Shown here: positions 1 through 6,844 of the stretch, in pieces
How positions within the stretch are numbered: the first letter of the stretch is position 1
Layout: each line of letters starts with the position of its first letter
Assembly (NCBI GenBank): GCA_003551745.1
Contig: PUNI01000624.1
Location: 1-12,426 of the forward strand
Source of the DNA: Paracoccaceae bacterium
GTDB taxonomy: Bacteria; Pseudomonadota; Alphaproteobacteria; Rhodobacterales; Rhodobacteraceae
Reading direction: 5' to 3'
DNA length: 12,426 nt
Position numbers and translations under genes: made by a program
The notes under the pieces: generated by a model
Seen by the model: the letters and a program-made list of their open reading frames with translations, nothing else
What the model was told of the DNA's origin: nothing
The model's database searches: none

Positions 1-189
1 AGCACCACCGAGAGCATCGATGTCGCCGGCGGCGCCGTGACCATCGCGGGGCCGCGCGGTTACTGCATCGACCCGGAGGGAACGCAGGAGGGCGCGACGC
101 CGGTGGTGCTGCTGGGAAGCTGCGCGGCGCTCTCGGGCGCGCGCGACGCGCCGCGCCCGGACCGCGCCGCGGTCTTGAGCGCCGCGGTC
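1..189 (+). other. Non-DnaJ N-terminal segment of the chimeric frame
   Basis: These 63 codons precede the DnaJ homology without a stop. They encode a segment with [18 protein letters not shown], a hydrophobic [12 protein letters not shown] stretch and a Pro/Asp-rich [10 protein letters not shown]. From memory this matches a family of short exported proteins of unknown function found in Rhodobacterales, with GxCID and VLLGSC motifs. That recollection is moderate, not firm. Nothing here resembles a J domain, a Gly/Phe linker or a zinc-binding CxxCxGxG repeat, which should lie immediately upstream of the DnaJ part. Confidence 0.5.
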
Positions 190-651
190 ATCGAGACCGG
201 CACGCGGATGCGTCTGGCCGGCAAGGGAGAGGCCGGGATGCGCGGCGGCCCGCCGGGAGATCTCTACATCTTCATCGAGGTGCGCGAGCATCCGCTGTTC
301 CAGCGCGACGGTGCGAACCTCTTCTGCCGGGTGCCGGTGAGCATCGCCTCGGCAGCGCTTGGCGGGGATGTGGAAGTGCCAACGATCGACGGCGGGAGGT
401 CCCGGGTGAAGGTTCCCCCCGGGAGCCAGAGCGGGCGCCAGATGCGGCTGCGCAGCAAGGGCATGCCCGAGCTGCGCGGCGGGCAGCGCGGAGACATGCT
501 CATCGAACTGGCGGTCGAGACACCGGTCAACCTGACGGCGCGGCAGAAGGAGCTGCTGCGCGAGTTCGACGCGCTGAGCGAGAACAACAACCCCGAGGGC
601 AGCTCGTTCTTCCAGAAGGTCAAGGGCTTCTGGGACGGGATGAAGGGGTGA
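1..651 (+). CDS. dnaJ: DnaJ C-terminal domains fused in frame to an unrelated N-terminal segment (5' partial)
   Basis: The frame is open from the first base to the TGA at 649-651 and continues beyond the left edge. From the residues IETGTRMRL (nt 190 onward) it is clear DnaJ, the Hsp70 co-chaperone of the cytosol: [16 protein letters not shown], then [51 protein letters not shown] and [17 protein letters not shown], which are the conserved substrate-binding and dimerisation parts of the C-terminal domains, with the usual short acidic/aromatic tail. The J domain, the Gly/Phe region and the four CxxCxGxG zinc repeats that must precede this point are absent. Residues 1-63 instead carry a different sequence ([23 protein letters not shown]). 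The product would therefore not be a functional DnaJ unless a second copy exists. It could be a genuine gene fusion by deletion, or an assembly join. The DnaJ identity is sure; the status as an expressed gene is not. radC follows 73 bp downstream. Confidence 0.85.
   Translation, partial: STTESIDVAGGAVTIAGPRGYCIDPEGTQEGATPVVLLGSCAALSGARDAPRPDRAAVLSAAVIETGTRMRLAGKGEAGMRGGPPGDLYIFIEVREHPLFQRDGANLFCRVPVSIASAALGGDVEVPTIDGGRSRVKVPPGSQSGRQMRLRSKGMPELRGGQRGDMLIELAVETPVNLTARQKELLREFDALSENNNPEGSSFFQKVKGFWDGMKG
164..193 (+). repeat. Imperfect 15-bp tandem repeat at the dnaJ junction
   Basis: The 11-mer GCGCCGCGGTC occurs at 164-174 and again at 179-189. The 15-bp units 164-178 and 179-193 match at 12 of 15 positions and are in frame, giving RAAVL then SAAVI. 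The second copy of the 11-mer ends at the exact base where DnaJ homology begins (190). A short repeat at such a boundary is what slippage, short-homology recombination or a faulty assembly join would leave. Confidence 0.7.
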
Positions 652-724
652 GACCGGGCCAGCCCGGCGGGGCGGTGCGGCTGCGTTAACCGTTCCTTCA
701 CCACGCTCCCGCAAGGCTGCGCGC

Positions 725-1486
725 ATGCCGCCGCCGCGTTCCTTTTCCGAGGCGCCTCTGCCGCTGCTCGATCCCGACGAGGCCGCGGCGGCGCCGTTGC
801 CGGCGGGTCGCCTGCCCTCCTACATCGCCGATCACCGCAAGCGGCTGAGGGCGCGCTTCATGGAGGGCGGCGCCGGGGCGGTGCCGGATTACGAACTGCT
901 CGAGCTTGTGCTGTTCCGCGCGATCCCGCGGCAGGACGTCAAGCCGCTGGCCCGCCGCCTGCTGGAGGCGTTCGGCGATTTCAACCGGGTGCTGTCGGCG
1001 CCCGAGGCCCGGCTGCGGCAGGTACCGGGGGTGGGCGAGGCGGTCGTCATCGAGCTGAAGGTCGTGGAGGCGGCGGCGCAGCGGCTGGCGCGCGCGCGGG
1101 TGATCAACCGGCCGGTCATCTCCAGCTGGGCCGCGCTGCTCGATTACTGCCACACCGCGATGGCACATCGCGAGACCGAGCAGTTCCGCGTGCTCTACCT
1201 CGACCGCAAGAACACGCTCATCGCCGACGAGGAACAGGCCCGCGGCACGGTCGACCATGTGCCGGTCTATCCGCGCGAGGTGGTCAAGCGGGCGCTGGAG
1301 CTCAATGCCTCGGCGCTGATCCTCGTGCACAACCACCCGTCGGGCGATCCGACGCCATCGGACGCCGACATCGCGATGACGGCGCAGATCCAGGCGGCCG
1401 CCGAAACGCTCGGGCTGAGCCTGCATGACCATCTGATCATCGGCAAGGCGCGTGAGTTGAGTTTCCGGTCCGAGGGCTATCTCTGA
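725..1486 (+). CDS. radC: RadC/UPF0758 family JAB/MPN protein
   Basis: This 253-residue protein has the RadC layout. A Pro/Ala-rich tail (1-30) precedes a helix-hairpin-helix-like domain (about 33-125: ELLELVLFRAIPRQDVKPLA and QVPGVGEAVVIELK). A C-terminal JAB/MPN domain (about 130-253) follows. The JAMM zinc motif is complete: HNHPSGDPTPSDAD supplies H202, H204, S212 and D215, after the family signature YLDRKNTLIADE. Despite its name, a DNA-repair role of RadC is poorly supported; the family is metalloprotease-like with unknown substrate. The ATG at 725 has only a weak AAGG at 713-716. Its position after a dnaJ end is, from memory, usual in Rhodobacterales, so this marks the conserved side of the window. 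Confidence 0.95.
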   Translation: MPPPRSFSEAPLPLLDPDEAAAAPLPAGRLPSYIADHRKRLRARFMEGGAGAVPDYELLELVLFRAIPRQDVKPLARRLLEAFGDFNRVLSAPEARLRQVPGVGEAVVIELKVVEAAAQRLARARVINRPVISSWAALLDYCHTAMAHRETEQFRVLYLDRKNTLIADEEQARGTVDHVPVYPREVVKRALELNASALILVHNHPSGDPTPSDADIAMTAQIQAAAETLGLSLHDHLIIGKARELSFRSEGYL

Positions 1487-1575
1487 GCCGCGGTCGCCAG
1501 CGGAGCGTCGCAAGGCCGTTGCATCCGGAGCGGCTGCGGACGGACCGCCAGGGTCTCTATGCGGGCGGACCTCTC

Positions 1576-1617
1576 CTCCGCAGTCATGCTTGCGGAGATC
1601 GCGTGCCGCCGCGGCAC
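1576..1617 (+). terminator. Possible two-hairpin stop signal after radC, without T-run
   Basis: A 7-bp stem with 8-nt loop (1576-1597) is followed after 5 bp by a 6-bp stem with 3-nt loop (1603-1617). Both are perfect. There is no T-tract, and in DNA this rich in G+C such stems arise by chance, so this is only a candidate. Confidence 0.25.
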
Positions 1618-1833
1618 TCCGTCTCGCGGTGACCTGCACGAGACGGCGCCGTGACGCCTTCCGCACCGTTTCCGCGCAGAGCAGCGGCTTTGCGTCAGCA
1701 CCGTGCCCCGGTGCGGAAGAGAGGGGCTGGCGTCCCGCGCGGCGCGGCCATCCTCGTCCGGCGCGGCGCTGTCCCGGCGGCCCGTGACCCTCGGGACGAT
1801 CCGCTGTAGCCTTGGAACGCATTGGCAGATGGC

Positions 1834-1838
1834 GGAGG
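1834..1838 (+). promoter_or_regulatory. Ribosome binding site that sets the start of the deaminase gene
   Basis: GGAGG ends 4 bases before the ATG at 1843. It favours that ATG over an in-frame TTG at 1822, which has no such signal and would add seven residues unlike the family N-terminus. Confidence 0.7.
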
Positions 1839-1842
1839 CATC

Positions 1843-2745
1843 ATGCGACAGTGGCAAGGGGTTTTCCCGGCCGTCACCACGAAGATGACGCGGGACGGGG
1901 ATCTGGACCTGCCGGCGACCCAGCGCGGGATCGACCGGCTCATCCGCAATGGCGTGGTCGGGGTGATCGTCCTGCCGATGCTGGGCGAGAACGCCTCGCT
2001 GACGCTGGAGGAGCGCGAGGCGGTGATCCGGGCTGGCGCCGAGGCCGTGGATGGGCGGGTGCCGATGCTGTCGGGTCTCGCCGAGACCAACCTGCGCGCC
2101 GCGCAGGCCAACGCCCGCACCTACGCCCGGTTCGGGGCCGAGGGGCTGATGGTGTTCCCCTCGCTCGGCTATCGCACCGATCCGAGCGAGACCGCCGCGT
2201 GGTATCGCGGCGTCGCGGCGGCCAGCGATCTGCCGATCATGATCTACAACAACCCGATCGCCTATGGTGTGGATGTCACCCCGCCGGTTCTGGAAGCCCT
2301 CGCCGACACGCCCGAGATCGTCTGCATCAAGGAGGAAAGCGGTGACATCCGCCGTGTCACCGATCTCTTCAATGCCGTCGGCGAGCGGTTCGACATCTTC
2401 TGCGGCGTCGACGATCTTCTGCTGGAGAGCATGGCGCTCGGCACCACCGGCTGGGTATCGGGGATGACCAATGCCTGGCCGCGTGCCTGCGTGGATCTGT
2501 TCGCCGCCTGCCGCGATGGGCGCTTTGCCGAGGCGCGCGCCCTCTACCGGCTGATGACGCCTGCCTTCCACCTCGATACCCATGTCAAGCTCGTGCAGTA
2601 CATCAAGCTGGCCGAGTTCGTGGCCTATGGCGCGCCGGAATGGACCCGGGCGCCGCGCCTGCCGCTGGAGGGCGACGAGCGGGCGCGCGTGCTGGCGATC
2701 CTCGAGGCGACGCAGGCGGCGCTGGCCGCGCAGCGGGCGGCGTGA
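1843..2745 (+). CDS. lhpC: DHDPS/NAL-family lyase, probable 1-pyrroline-4-hydroxy-2-carboxylate deaminase
   Basis: This 300-residue class I aldolase-fold protein has the usual family length. It starts at the ATG with GGAGG 4 bases upstream and opens with the typical WQGVFPAVTT strand. Visible family features are LPMLGENASLT (substrate carboxylate loop, about 44-54), the catalytic Tyr in IMIYNNP (Y135) and the Schiff-base Lys in VCIKEESGD (K163). The C-terminus carries HLDTHVKLVQYIKLAE and RAPRLPLEGDER, which from memory mark the subgroup linked to hydroxyproline catabolism (LhpC/HypD), not lysine biosynthesis. That enzyme turns pyrroline-4-hydroxy-2-carboxylate into 2-oxoglutarate semialdehyde and ammonia. 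The nearby 4-hydroxyproline epimerase and D-amino-acid oxidase support this. It is separated from those genes by the transporter block. Its stop is 7 bp from the stop of the convergent MFS gene. Another keto-acid aldolase role is the main alternative. Confidence 0.78.
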   Translation: MRQWQGVFPAVTTKMTRDGDLDLPATQRGIDRLIRNGVVGVIVLPMLGENASLTLEEREAVIRAGAEAVDGRVPMLSGLAETNLRAAQANARTYARFGAEGLMVFPSLGYRTDPSETAAWYRGVAAASDLPIMIYNNPIAYGVDVTPPVLEALADTPEIVCIKEESGDIRRVTDLFNAVGERFDIFCGVDDLLLESMALGTTGWVSGMTNAWPRACVDLFAACRDGRFAEARALYRLMTPAFHLDTHVKLVQYIKLAEFVAYGAPEWTRAPRLPLEGDERARVLAILEATQAALAAQRAA

Positions 2746-2752
2746 CCGCCGG

Positions 2753-3961
2753 TCAGAGCCTGCGCAGCACCATGACGGCAAGCGCGATGGCAAGGGCGGT
2801 GAGGGTCCAGGCGGCCGCGAAGCTGCCCGACAGATCCACCACGAGGCCGAAGGCGGGCGGTGCCAGAACGCCGCCCAGATTGGTGACCACCATATTGTAG
2901 CCGACGGCGCTGCCGATCTGGGCGGGCGGCGCGCGGTCGAGCGTGAGGGCCACCTGCACGCCCGTCGCCGCACCCACGGTGAAGCCCAGAACCACGGCGG
3001 TCAGCGGTGCCAGCAGCGGCGCCGTCGCCGGCGCGATCAGCGTCATCGCCAGAAGCCCGGGCAGCGCGATCAGGCAGAGCAGAATCAGCGTCGTTCGCGC
3101 GCCGCCCGCCAGCACGCGGTCCGACACCCAGCCCCAGAACAGCCGGCCGACGATGCTGCTGAGTTGCAGAAGGCTCAACCATGCGTTTGCCAGGGGAAGG
3201 CCCATGGCCGCGGCCTGGCGCAGGAAATCGGAGAAGTTGGCCCAGACCACGAACTGGCCGCCGTTGATCAGGCCGCTGGCCACGTTGATCCGGCCCAGCA
3301 CCGGGTTGCGCAGCAGGCGCGCGATCGCGGCGATCTCACCCATCAGCCCGGCTTGTCCGGGCGTCGGGTGCTCTCGGCGGCCGTCGCGCGGCAGCCCCAG
3401 CATGGCGAGGCCGATCAGGAAGGTGAACGCGGCGACCCCGCCCACCACCGTGCTCCATCCGAGGCTGGGGGTCAGGATTGCCGCGCTGCTGCCCAGCAGC
3501 GCCCCGAGCGGCACGCCCGTCTGCTTGATGCCGCTGAGCCTGCCGCGCCAGGCGGCTGGATACCACAACACGATGGCGCGGCCCGCCGCAGGGTTGACGA
3601 GGCCATAGCCGATGCCGGCGAGGAACAGCCCGCCCATCAATGGCGGAAAGCCGCGGGCGGAGGCGACGGCCCAGCCCCCGGCCGCCAGCAGCGTCGCGGC
3701 CGCCATCAGCGCCACGCGCACGCCGATCCGGTCGGCCAGCCGTCCGGCGGGCAGCGACGCGACGGCCATGCCCAGCGAGTAGGCACTGGCCAGAAGACCC
3801 AGCTGCGTGGCCGAAAGCCCCAGTTCGGCGCGGATCGCCGGGGCCGAGGCCAGCACCGACAGGAGGGTCATCGCGCCCATGCAGTGGGCCAGCACGATCA
3901 GCCCGTAGCGCGTGCGCAGCCACGGTATCGCGACATGTTCCGGGCTCGCCGGCGTGCTCAC
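2753..3961 (-). CDS. MFS transporter, 12-helix type
   Basis: This 402-residue integral membrane protein has the major facilitator pattern: two halves of about six hydrophobic helices joined by a polar loop (around residues 193-210, DGRREHPTPGQ). Motif A is seen as GRLADRIGVR (about 73-82), with a degenerate copy WGWVSDRV in the second half, and GRAIVLWYPAAWRGR is typical of loop 4-5. The start is a GTG at 3961 (codon on the minus strand) with no clear ribosome binding site; the next Met lies inside helix 1, so GTG is preferred. Substrate cannot be read from sequence. Its place between the deaminase and the tripartite transporter, and divergence from the latter, suggest a second porter for the same or a related compound, or an exporter. 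It shares the control region at 3962-4172. Confidence 0.85.
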   Translation of the reverse strand: MSTPASPEHVAIPWLRTRYGLIVLAHCMGAMTLLSVLASAPAIRAELGLSATQLGLLASAYSLGMAVASLPAGRLADRIGVRVALMAAATLLAAGGWAVASARGFPPLMGGLFLAGIGYGLVNPAAGRAIVLWYPAAWRGRLSGIKQTGVPLGALLGSSAAILTPSLGWSTVVGGVAAFTFLIGLAMLGLPRDGRREHPTPGQAGLMGEIAAIARLLRNPVLGRINVASGLINGGQFVVWANFSDFLRQAAAMGLPLANAWLSLLQLSSIVGRLFWGWVSDRVLAGGARTTLILLCLIALPGLLAMTLIAPATAPLLAPLTAVVLGFTVGAATGVQVALTLDRAPPAQIGSAVGYNMVVTNLGGVLAPPAFGLVVDLSGSFAAAWTLTALAIALAVMVLRRL

Positions 3962-4050
3962 CCGCGGTCACCCATGCCTGCCGCGTGCCCAGGTTGTGCC
4001 GCGACGCGACGCGGTGGCCGCCCGAAACCGGCACGGGCACAGGAAAATTC

Positions 4051-4078
4051 TTGTCATGTGACCTCGCTTGTGTAGATT
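4051..4078 (+). promoter_or_regulatory. Predicted sigma70-like promoter of tctCAB
   Basis: TTGTCA at 4051-4056 (5 of 6 to TTGACA), a 16-bp spacer and TAGATT at 4073-4078 (4 of 6 to TATAAT). Transcription would start near 4085 and give a leader of almost 90 bases before the ATG at 4173. Confidence 0.45.
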
Positions 4079-4087
4079 TTATCCAAT
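4074..4087 (+). promoter_or_regulatory. Candidate GntR/FCD operator in front of tctC
   Basis: AGATTTTATCCAAT matches 12 of 14 bases with AGATCGTATCCAAT on the minus strand at 11958-11971, beside the GntR gene. Its 12-bp core differs at two positions from ATTGGATCCAAT, the palindrome recalled as the Caulobacter VanR (GntR/FCD) operator. It overlaps the predicted -10 and start site, the position expected for a repressor. Confidence 0.45.
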
Positions 4088-4161
4088 CAGAAACCGGGGC
4101 GAAACCCGGCGCAGGTGGCGACAGCTCCGGCCCCTTGTCCGGCCGCGCCCAAGTCCAACTC

Positions 4162-4167
4162 AGGAGG
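4162..4167 (+). promoter_or_regulatory. Strong ribosome binding site that sets the tctC start
   Basis: AGGAGG ends 5 bases before the ATG at 4173. The same frame is open further upstream, but only this start has a ribosome binding site and gives a proper signal peptide. Confidence 0.85.
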
Positions 4168-4172
4168 TTCCC

Positions 4173-5132
4173 ATGAAATCTGCGACCTGTGGCATTCTCG
4201 CGGCCGCGTTCGCCCTCGGTCCGTTGGCGGCCGCGGCGGACAGCCCGCTCGGCACCGATCCGATCCGGCTGGTGATCCCCTTCGGCCCCGGGGGCGGTAG
4301 CGACATCACGGCCCGGGTGCTGGCCGCGACCGCGCCGGAGTTCTGCGGCCCGCGCATCGACGTGGTCAGCATGCCGGGCGCGGCGGGGCTCGAGGCGGTG
4401 AACTTCGTGCGCAGCGCAACGCCGAACGGACACACGCTGCTGGTCACCGACTACGGCCCGATCGTGACCTCCGGCTTCATCGACGAGGTGGACTGGGAGC
4501 ACAGCGACTGGCAGCCGGTGATGAACTTCACCGAGTGGCTGCCCACCGTCTACACCCGCTCGGATCACGACATCCAGACCATCGAGGACTGGGTGGCCGT
4601 CGCCGAGGCGAACCCCGAATCGGTCACCTTCGGCCATGCCAGCCCGCTGGGCATCGTGCACCTGCCCCTGGTGCTGTTCGAAATGGAGACCGGCCTGCAG
4701 AATGTGCATGTGCCCACATCGGGCGGGGGCGAGACCCGCAGCCTAGTGATGGGTGGGCATATCGACCTCGGCATGACGCTGCCGGCCTCGATCGCCAGCG
4801 AGGTGGCCGCGGGCGACCTCACGGCTCTGGGCGTCTTTGCCTCCGAGCGCTCGCCGGCACTGCCCGACACGCCCACCTTCCGCGAGGCGGGCTATGACGT
4901 GGTGCTGCCGGCCTGGCTGATGATCTTCGCCACCGACGAAGTGCCGTCCGAGACGGTGACCTTCCTGCAGGACTGCTTCATCGAGGCGCTGGCGAGCCCT
5001 ACGGCCGTCGCAATGTCCGACCGTGTCAACGCCGGCATCTCGCCCCTGAATGCCGAGGAGTCGATGGAACTCTACATGGCCACCGTCGCTTCCATCGGCA
5101 GCATCCTGCGCGAGATCGGCGAGATCGAATGA
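4173..5132 (+). CDS. tctC: Tripartite tricarboxylate transporter periplasmic binding protein (TctC/Bug family)
   Basis: This 319-residue protein begins with a Sec signal peptide (ATCGILAAAFALGPLAAAA, cleavage predicted after about residue 22). The mature part has the Bug/TctC ligand loop IRLVIPFGPGGGSDITARVL (about 31-50), then MPGAAGLEAVNFV, GHASPLGIVHLP and GGGETRSLVMGGHID, the second ligand-contact segment. Two Cys (C58 and C268) could form a disulfide. It captures a ligand, usually a carboxylate, in the periplasm and hands it to TctAB. A strong hairpin follows its stop, which fits separate, higher expression of the binding protein. The gene context predicts a hydroxyproline-type ligand instead of citrate, but the sequence alone cannot tell. 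It is the first gene of tctCAB. Confidence 0.92.
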   Translation: MKSATCGILAAAFALGPLAAAADSPLGTDPIRLVIPFGPGGGSDITARVLAATAPEFCGPRIDVVSMPGAAGLEAVNFVRSATPNGHTLLVTDYGPIVTSGFIDEVDWEHSDWQPVMNFTEWLPTVYTRSDHDIQTIEDWVAVAEANPESVTFGHASPLGIVHLPLVLFEMETGLQNVHVPTSGGGETRSLVMGGHIDLGMTLPASIASEVAAGDLTALGVFASERSPALPDTPTFREAGYDVVLPAWLMIFATDEVPSETVTFLQDCFIEALASPTAVAMSDRVNAGISPLNAEESMELYMATVASIGSILREIGEIE

Positions 5133-5164
5133 CGCCGCATCCCGCCGCCTGACGGCGTGCGGCG
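5133..5164 (+). other. Strong extended stem-loop directly after the tctC stop
   Basis: CGCCGCA (5133-5139) pairs with TGCGGCG (5158-5164). Inside it CGCCG (5143-5147) pairs with CGGCG (5153-5157) around the loop CCTGA, with a TCC bulge on one side. This gives 12 base pairs in one hairpin that starts right after the stop codon. There is no T-run, so it is more likely an mRNA-stabilising or partial-attenuation structure than a full terminator. Confidence 0.6.
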
Positions 5165-5176
5165 CTCCGCCGAAGG

Positions 5177-5199
5177 GGCGCCGCGGACGCCGCGGCGTT
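5177..5199 (+). other. Second stem-loop in the tctC-tctA gap
   Basis: CGCCGCGG (5179-5186) pairs perfectly with CCGCGGCG (5190-5197) around the loop ACG, and two G-T wobble pairs extend it to 5177/5199. With the first hairpin it fills the front half of the 155-bp gap between tctC and tctA. Confidence 0.5.
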
Positions 5200-5287
5200 G
5201 CCCGTTCGCAGCCGGACGGCCGCGCGCGCCCGACTCCGGCCCGGTGCCGAAACCACCGCCGCATCGGCGAAGCTCGACGAGGTGTGC

Positions 5288-6844
5288 ATGCTCGAATCCT
5301 TCGTCGAAGCCCTTGCCCTCGCCACCGACCCGTGGGTCATTCTCTACGTCTCGCTTGGCGTGTTCATGGGGGTCACGCTCGGGGCAATCCCGGGGCTGAG
5401 CGGCGACATGGCCATTGCCATCCTGCTGCCCATCGTCTTCTTCCTCGAACCGGCCTCCGCCCTCGGGCTGCTGACGGGGATCTACAAGGGCGGGATGTTC
5501 GGTGGCTCGATCTCGGGCATATCCTTCGGGGTGCCGGGCACACCGGGGGCGGCCGCAACCACCATCGACGGCTATCAGGCCAAGCTGCGCGGCTATCCCA
5601 ACAAGGCGATGCACACCGCGCTCTATTCCTCGGTGATCGGCGACACCACCTCGGACCTGATCCTGATCTTCGTGGCACTGCCGCTCGCCATCGTCGCGCT
5701 CAGCTTCGGCCCGGTGGAGTTCTTCGCACTCTACGCCTTCGCGCTCCTGCTGATCTCGGCGCTGACCAAGGGCAAGGTCGCCAAGGGCATCGCCATGGCG
5801 GCGCTCGGCATCCTTCTGGCGATGATCGGGCGCGACCCGATCGGCGGCTCGCTGCGGCTGACCTTCGGCATCCCGCAGCTGGCCGGGGGGCTTGCGCTGA
5901 TCCCGGTGCTGGTCGGCATCTTCGCCGTCTCCGAGCTGATCCTGCAGCTCGCCGACGCCTGGATGCGCAAGGCGCGCCGAATCGTCGAGGACACCAAGGC
6001 GAAGGCCGAGGGGCTCTTCGAGGATTACGATGCCAAGGCCGACCGGCTGACATGGCGCGAGTTCCGCGGCACGCTGAAGGCGACCTGGATCGGCACCGGC
6101 ATGGGCACGCTGATCGGCGCGCTGCCGGGTGCGGGCTCGTCGCTGGCGGCCTTCATCAGCTATGGGCTCGCGCAGCAGTTCTCGCGCCGGCGACAGGATT
6201 TCGGCAAGGGCTCGCTGGAAGGCGTGGCGGCGGCCGAGGCGGGCAACAGCGCGACCTCAGGCTCGACGCTGATCCCGCTCTTCGCCTTCGGTATCCCCGG
6301 CAGCGCGACGGCGGCGCTCTTCGGCGCGGCCTTCATCCTGATGGGCATGACGCCGGGCCCGCGGCTGATCTATGATCACACCGCGATCATCTACGCGCTC
6401 TTCATCATCCTGATCTACGCCAATCTCGTGAATCTCGCGATGTCGAAGGTTCTGCTGCCGGTCTATTCCAAGGTCGCGATGATCCAGTCGCGCATCCTGT
6501 TGCCGATCGTCTGCGTGCTGGCGATCTTCGGCACCTTCGCGGCCGGCAACTCCGTGGTGGATGTCTGGGTGATGCTGGCGGCCGGGCTTCTGGGCGTGGT
6601 GCTGCGGATCTACGGCTTTCCGCTCGCGCCGCTGATCCTCGGCTTCATCGTCGGCCCCGGCGCCGAGCGGGCGCTTCGGCAGTCGCTGCTGATCGGCGGT
6701 GGCGACTGGATGCACCTGCTCTCCAGCCCGATCGCGGTCGGGCTCTACGCCACCGCGGCGGCGATGATCCTGCTCTTTACCGTGATCCTGCGCGACCGGA
6801 CGCAGCCGCCGAAGCCCGCGACCGGCAAGGAGGGCAGCCCGTGA
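5288..6844 (+). CDS. tctA: Tripartite tricarboxylate transporter large membrane subunit (TctA)
   Basis: This 518-residue, highly hydrophobic protein has about a dozen membrane helices, the usual TctA size. Family signatures are clear: AIPGLSGDMAIAILLP (33-48), GGMFGGSISGISFGVPGTPG (68-87), GTLIGALPGAGSSLAAFISY in the middle, and GNSATSGSTLIPLFAFGIPG with MGMTPGPRL later; the paired PG-rich re-entrant motifs reflect its internal duplication. A charged cytosolic loop (about residues 220-260, rich in Lys, Arg and Glu) separates the halves. The ATG at 5288 is chosen for the GAGG at 5279-5282 and because the protein should start just before helix 1, although the frame is open upstream. It forms the inner-membrane channel with TctB. 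Its TGA overlaps the tctB GTG by four bases (GTGA), so the two are translationally coupled. Confidence 0.95.
   Translation: MLESFVEALALATDPWVILYVSLGVFMGVTLGAIPGLSGDMAIAILLPIVFFLEPASALGLLTGIYKGGMFGGSISGISFGVPGTPGAAATTIDGYQAKLRGYPNKAMHTALYSSVIGDTTSDLILIFVALPLAIVALSFGPVEFFALYAFALLLISALTKGKVAKGIAMAALGILLAMIGRDPIGGSLRLTFGIPQLAGGLALIPVLVGIFAVSELILQLADAWMRKARRIVEDTKAKAEGLFEDYDAKADRLTWREFRGTLKATWIGTGMGTLIGALPGAGSSLAAFISYGLAQQFSRRRQDFGKGSLEGVAAAEAGNSATSGSTLIPLFAFGIPGSATAALFGAAFILMGMTPGPRLIYDHTAIIYALFIILIYANLVNLAMSKVLLPVYSKVAMIQSRILLPIVCVLAIFGTFAAGNSVVDVWVMLAAGLLGVVLRIYGFPLAPLILGFIVGPGAERALRQSLLIGGGDWMHLLSSPIAVGLYATAAAMILLFTVILRDRTQPPKPATGKEGSP

Larger units (their letters stand above)
1487..1842. other. 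356-bp intergenic region with GC hairpins, no convincing gene
   Basis: No frame here has recognisable protein features. Three inverted repeats can be seen: CTCCGCA/TGCGGAG (1576-1582 with 1591-1597), GTGCCG/CGGCAC (1603-1608 with 1612-1617) and GCACCG/CGGTGC (1698-1703 with 1709-1714). None is followed by a T-run, so they are not classic intrinsic terminators, though the first two lie 90-130 bp after radC and could slow polymerase. A weak promoter for the next gene may be GTGACC (1784-1789), 17 bp, TAGCCT (1807-1812). The region marks the switch from core genes to the catabolic locus. Confidence 0.5.
3962..4172. promoter_or_regulatory. Divergent control region between the MFS gene and tctC
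   Basis: This 211-bp region contains the only AT-richer patch nearby (about 4045-4090). It holds a sigma70-like promoter for tctC, an operator-like 14-mer that overlaps its -10 element, and on the minus strand a TAAAAT (4076-4081) that could serve as -10 for the MFS gene, although no good -35 goes with it. The rest is featureless GC-rich DNA. Confidence 0.5.

Noticed and set aside
654..667. CCGGGC/GCCCGG inverted repeat just after the dnaJ stop as a terminator
   Set aside because: The loop is only two bases, no T-run follows, and such short GC palindromes are common here.
1821..1832. ATTGG next to the deaminase ribosome binding site as a third operator copy
   Set aside because: Only the first five bases match the ATTGGATACGAT element; the rest differs and it overlaps the translation start signals.
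698..2973. Long open frames on the minus strand opposite radC and the deaminase gene
   Set aside because: They are rich in Arg, His, Gly and Pro, have no family motifs, and mirror the codon pattern of clear plus-strand genes. Such frames are expected in very GC-rich DNA.
3958..3975. Five-codon leader frame (ATG at 3975, minus strand) whose stop overlaps the MFS GTG start
   Set aside because: Too short to be distinguished from chance, and no clear ribosome binding site supports it.
2582..4075. Long plus-strand open frame opposite the MFS gene
   Set aside because: The translation is a low-complexity Arg/His/Gln-rich string, while the minus strand gives a proper 12-helix transporter.
3336..4709. 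Long minus-strand open frame across the MFS start, the control region and tctC
   Set aside because: It is out of frame with both real genes, lacks motifs and would run through the promoter region.
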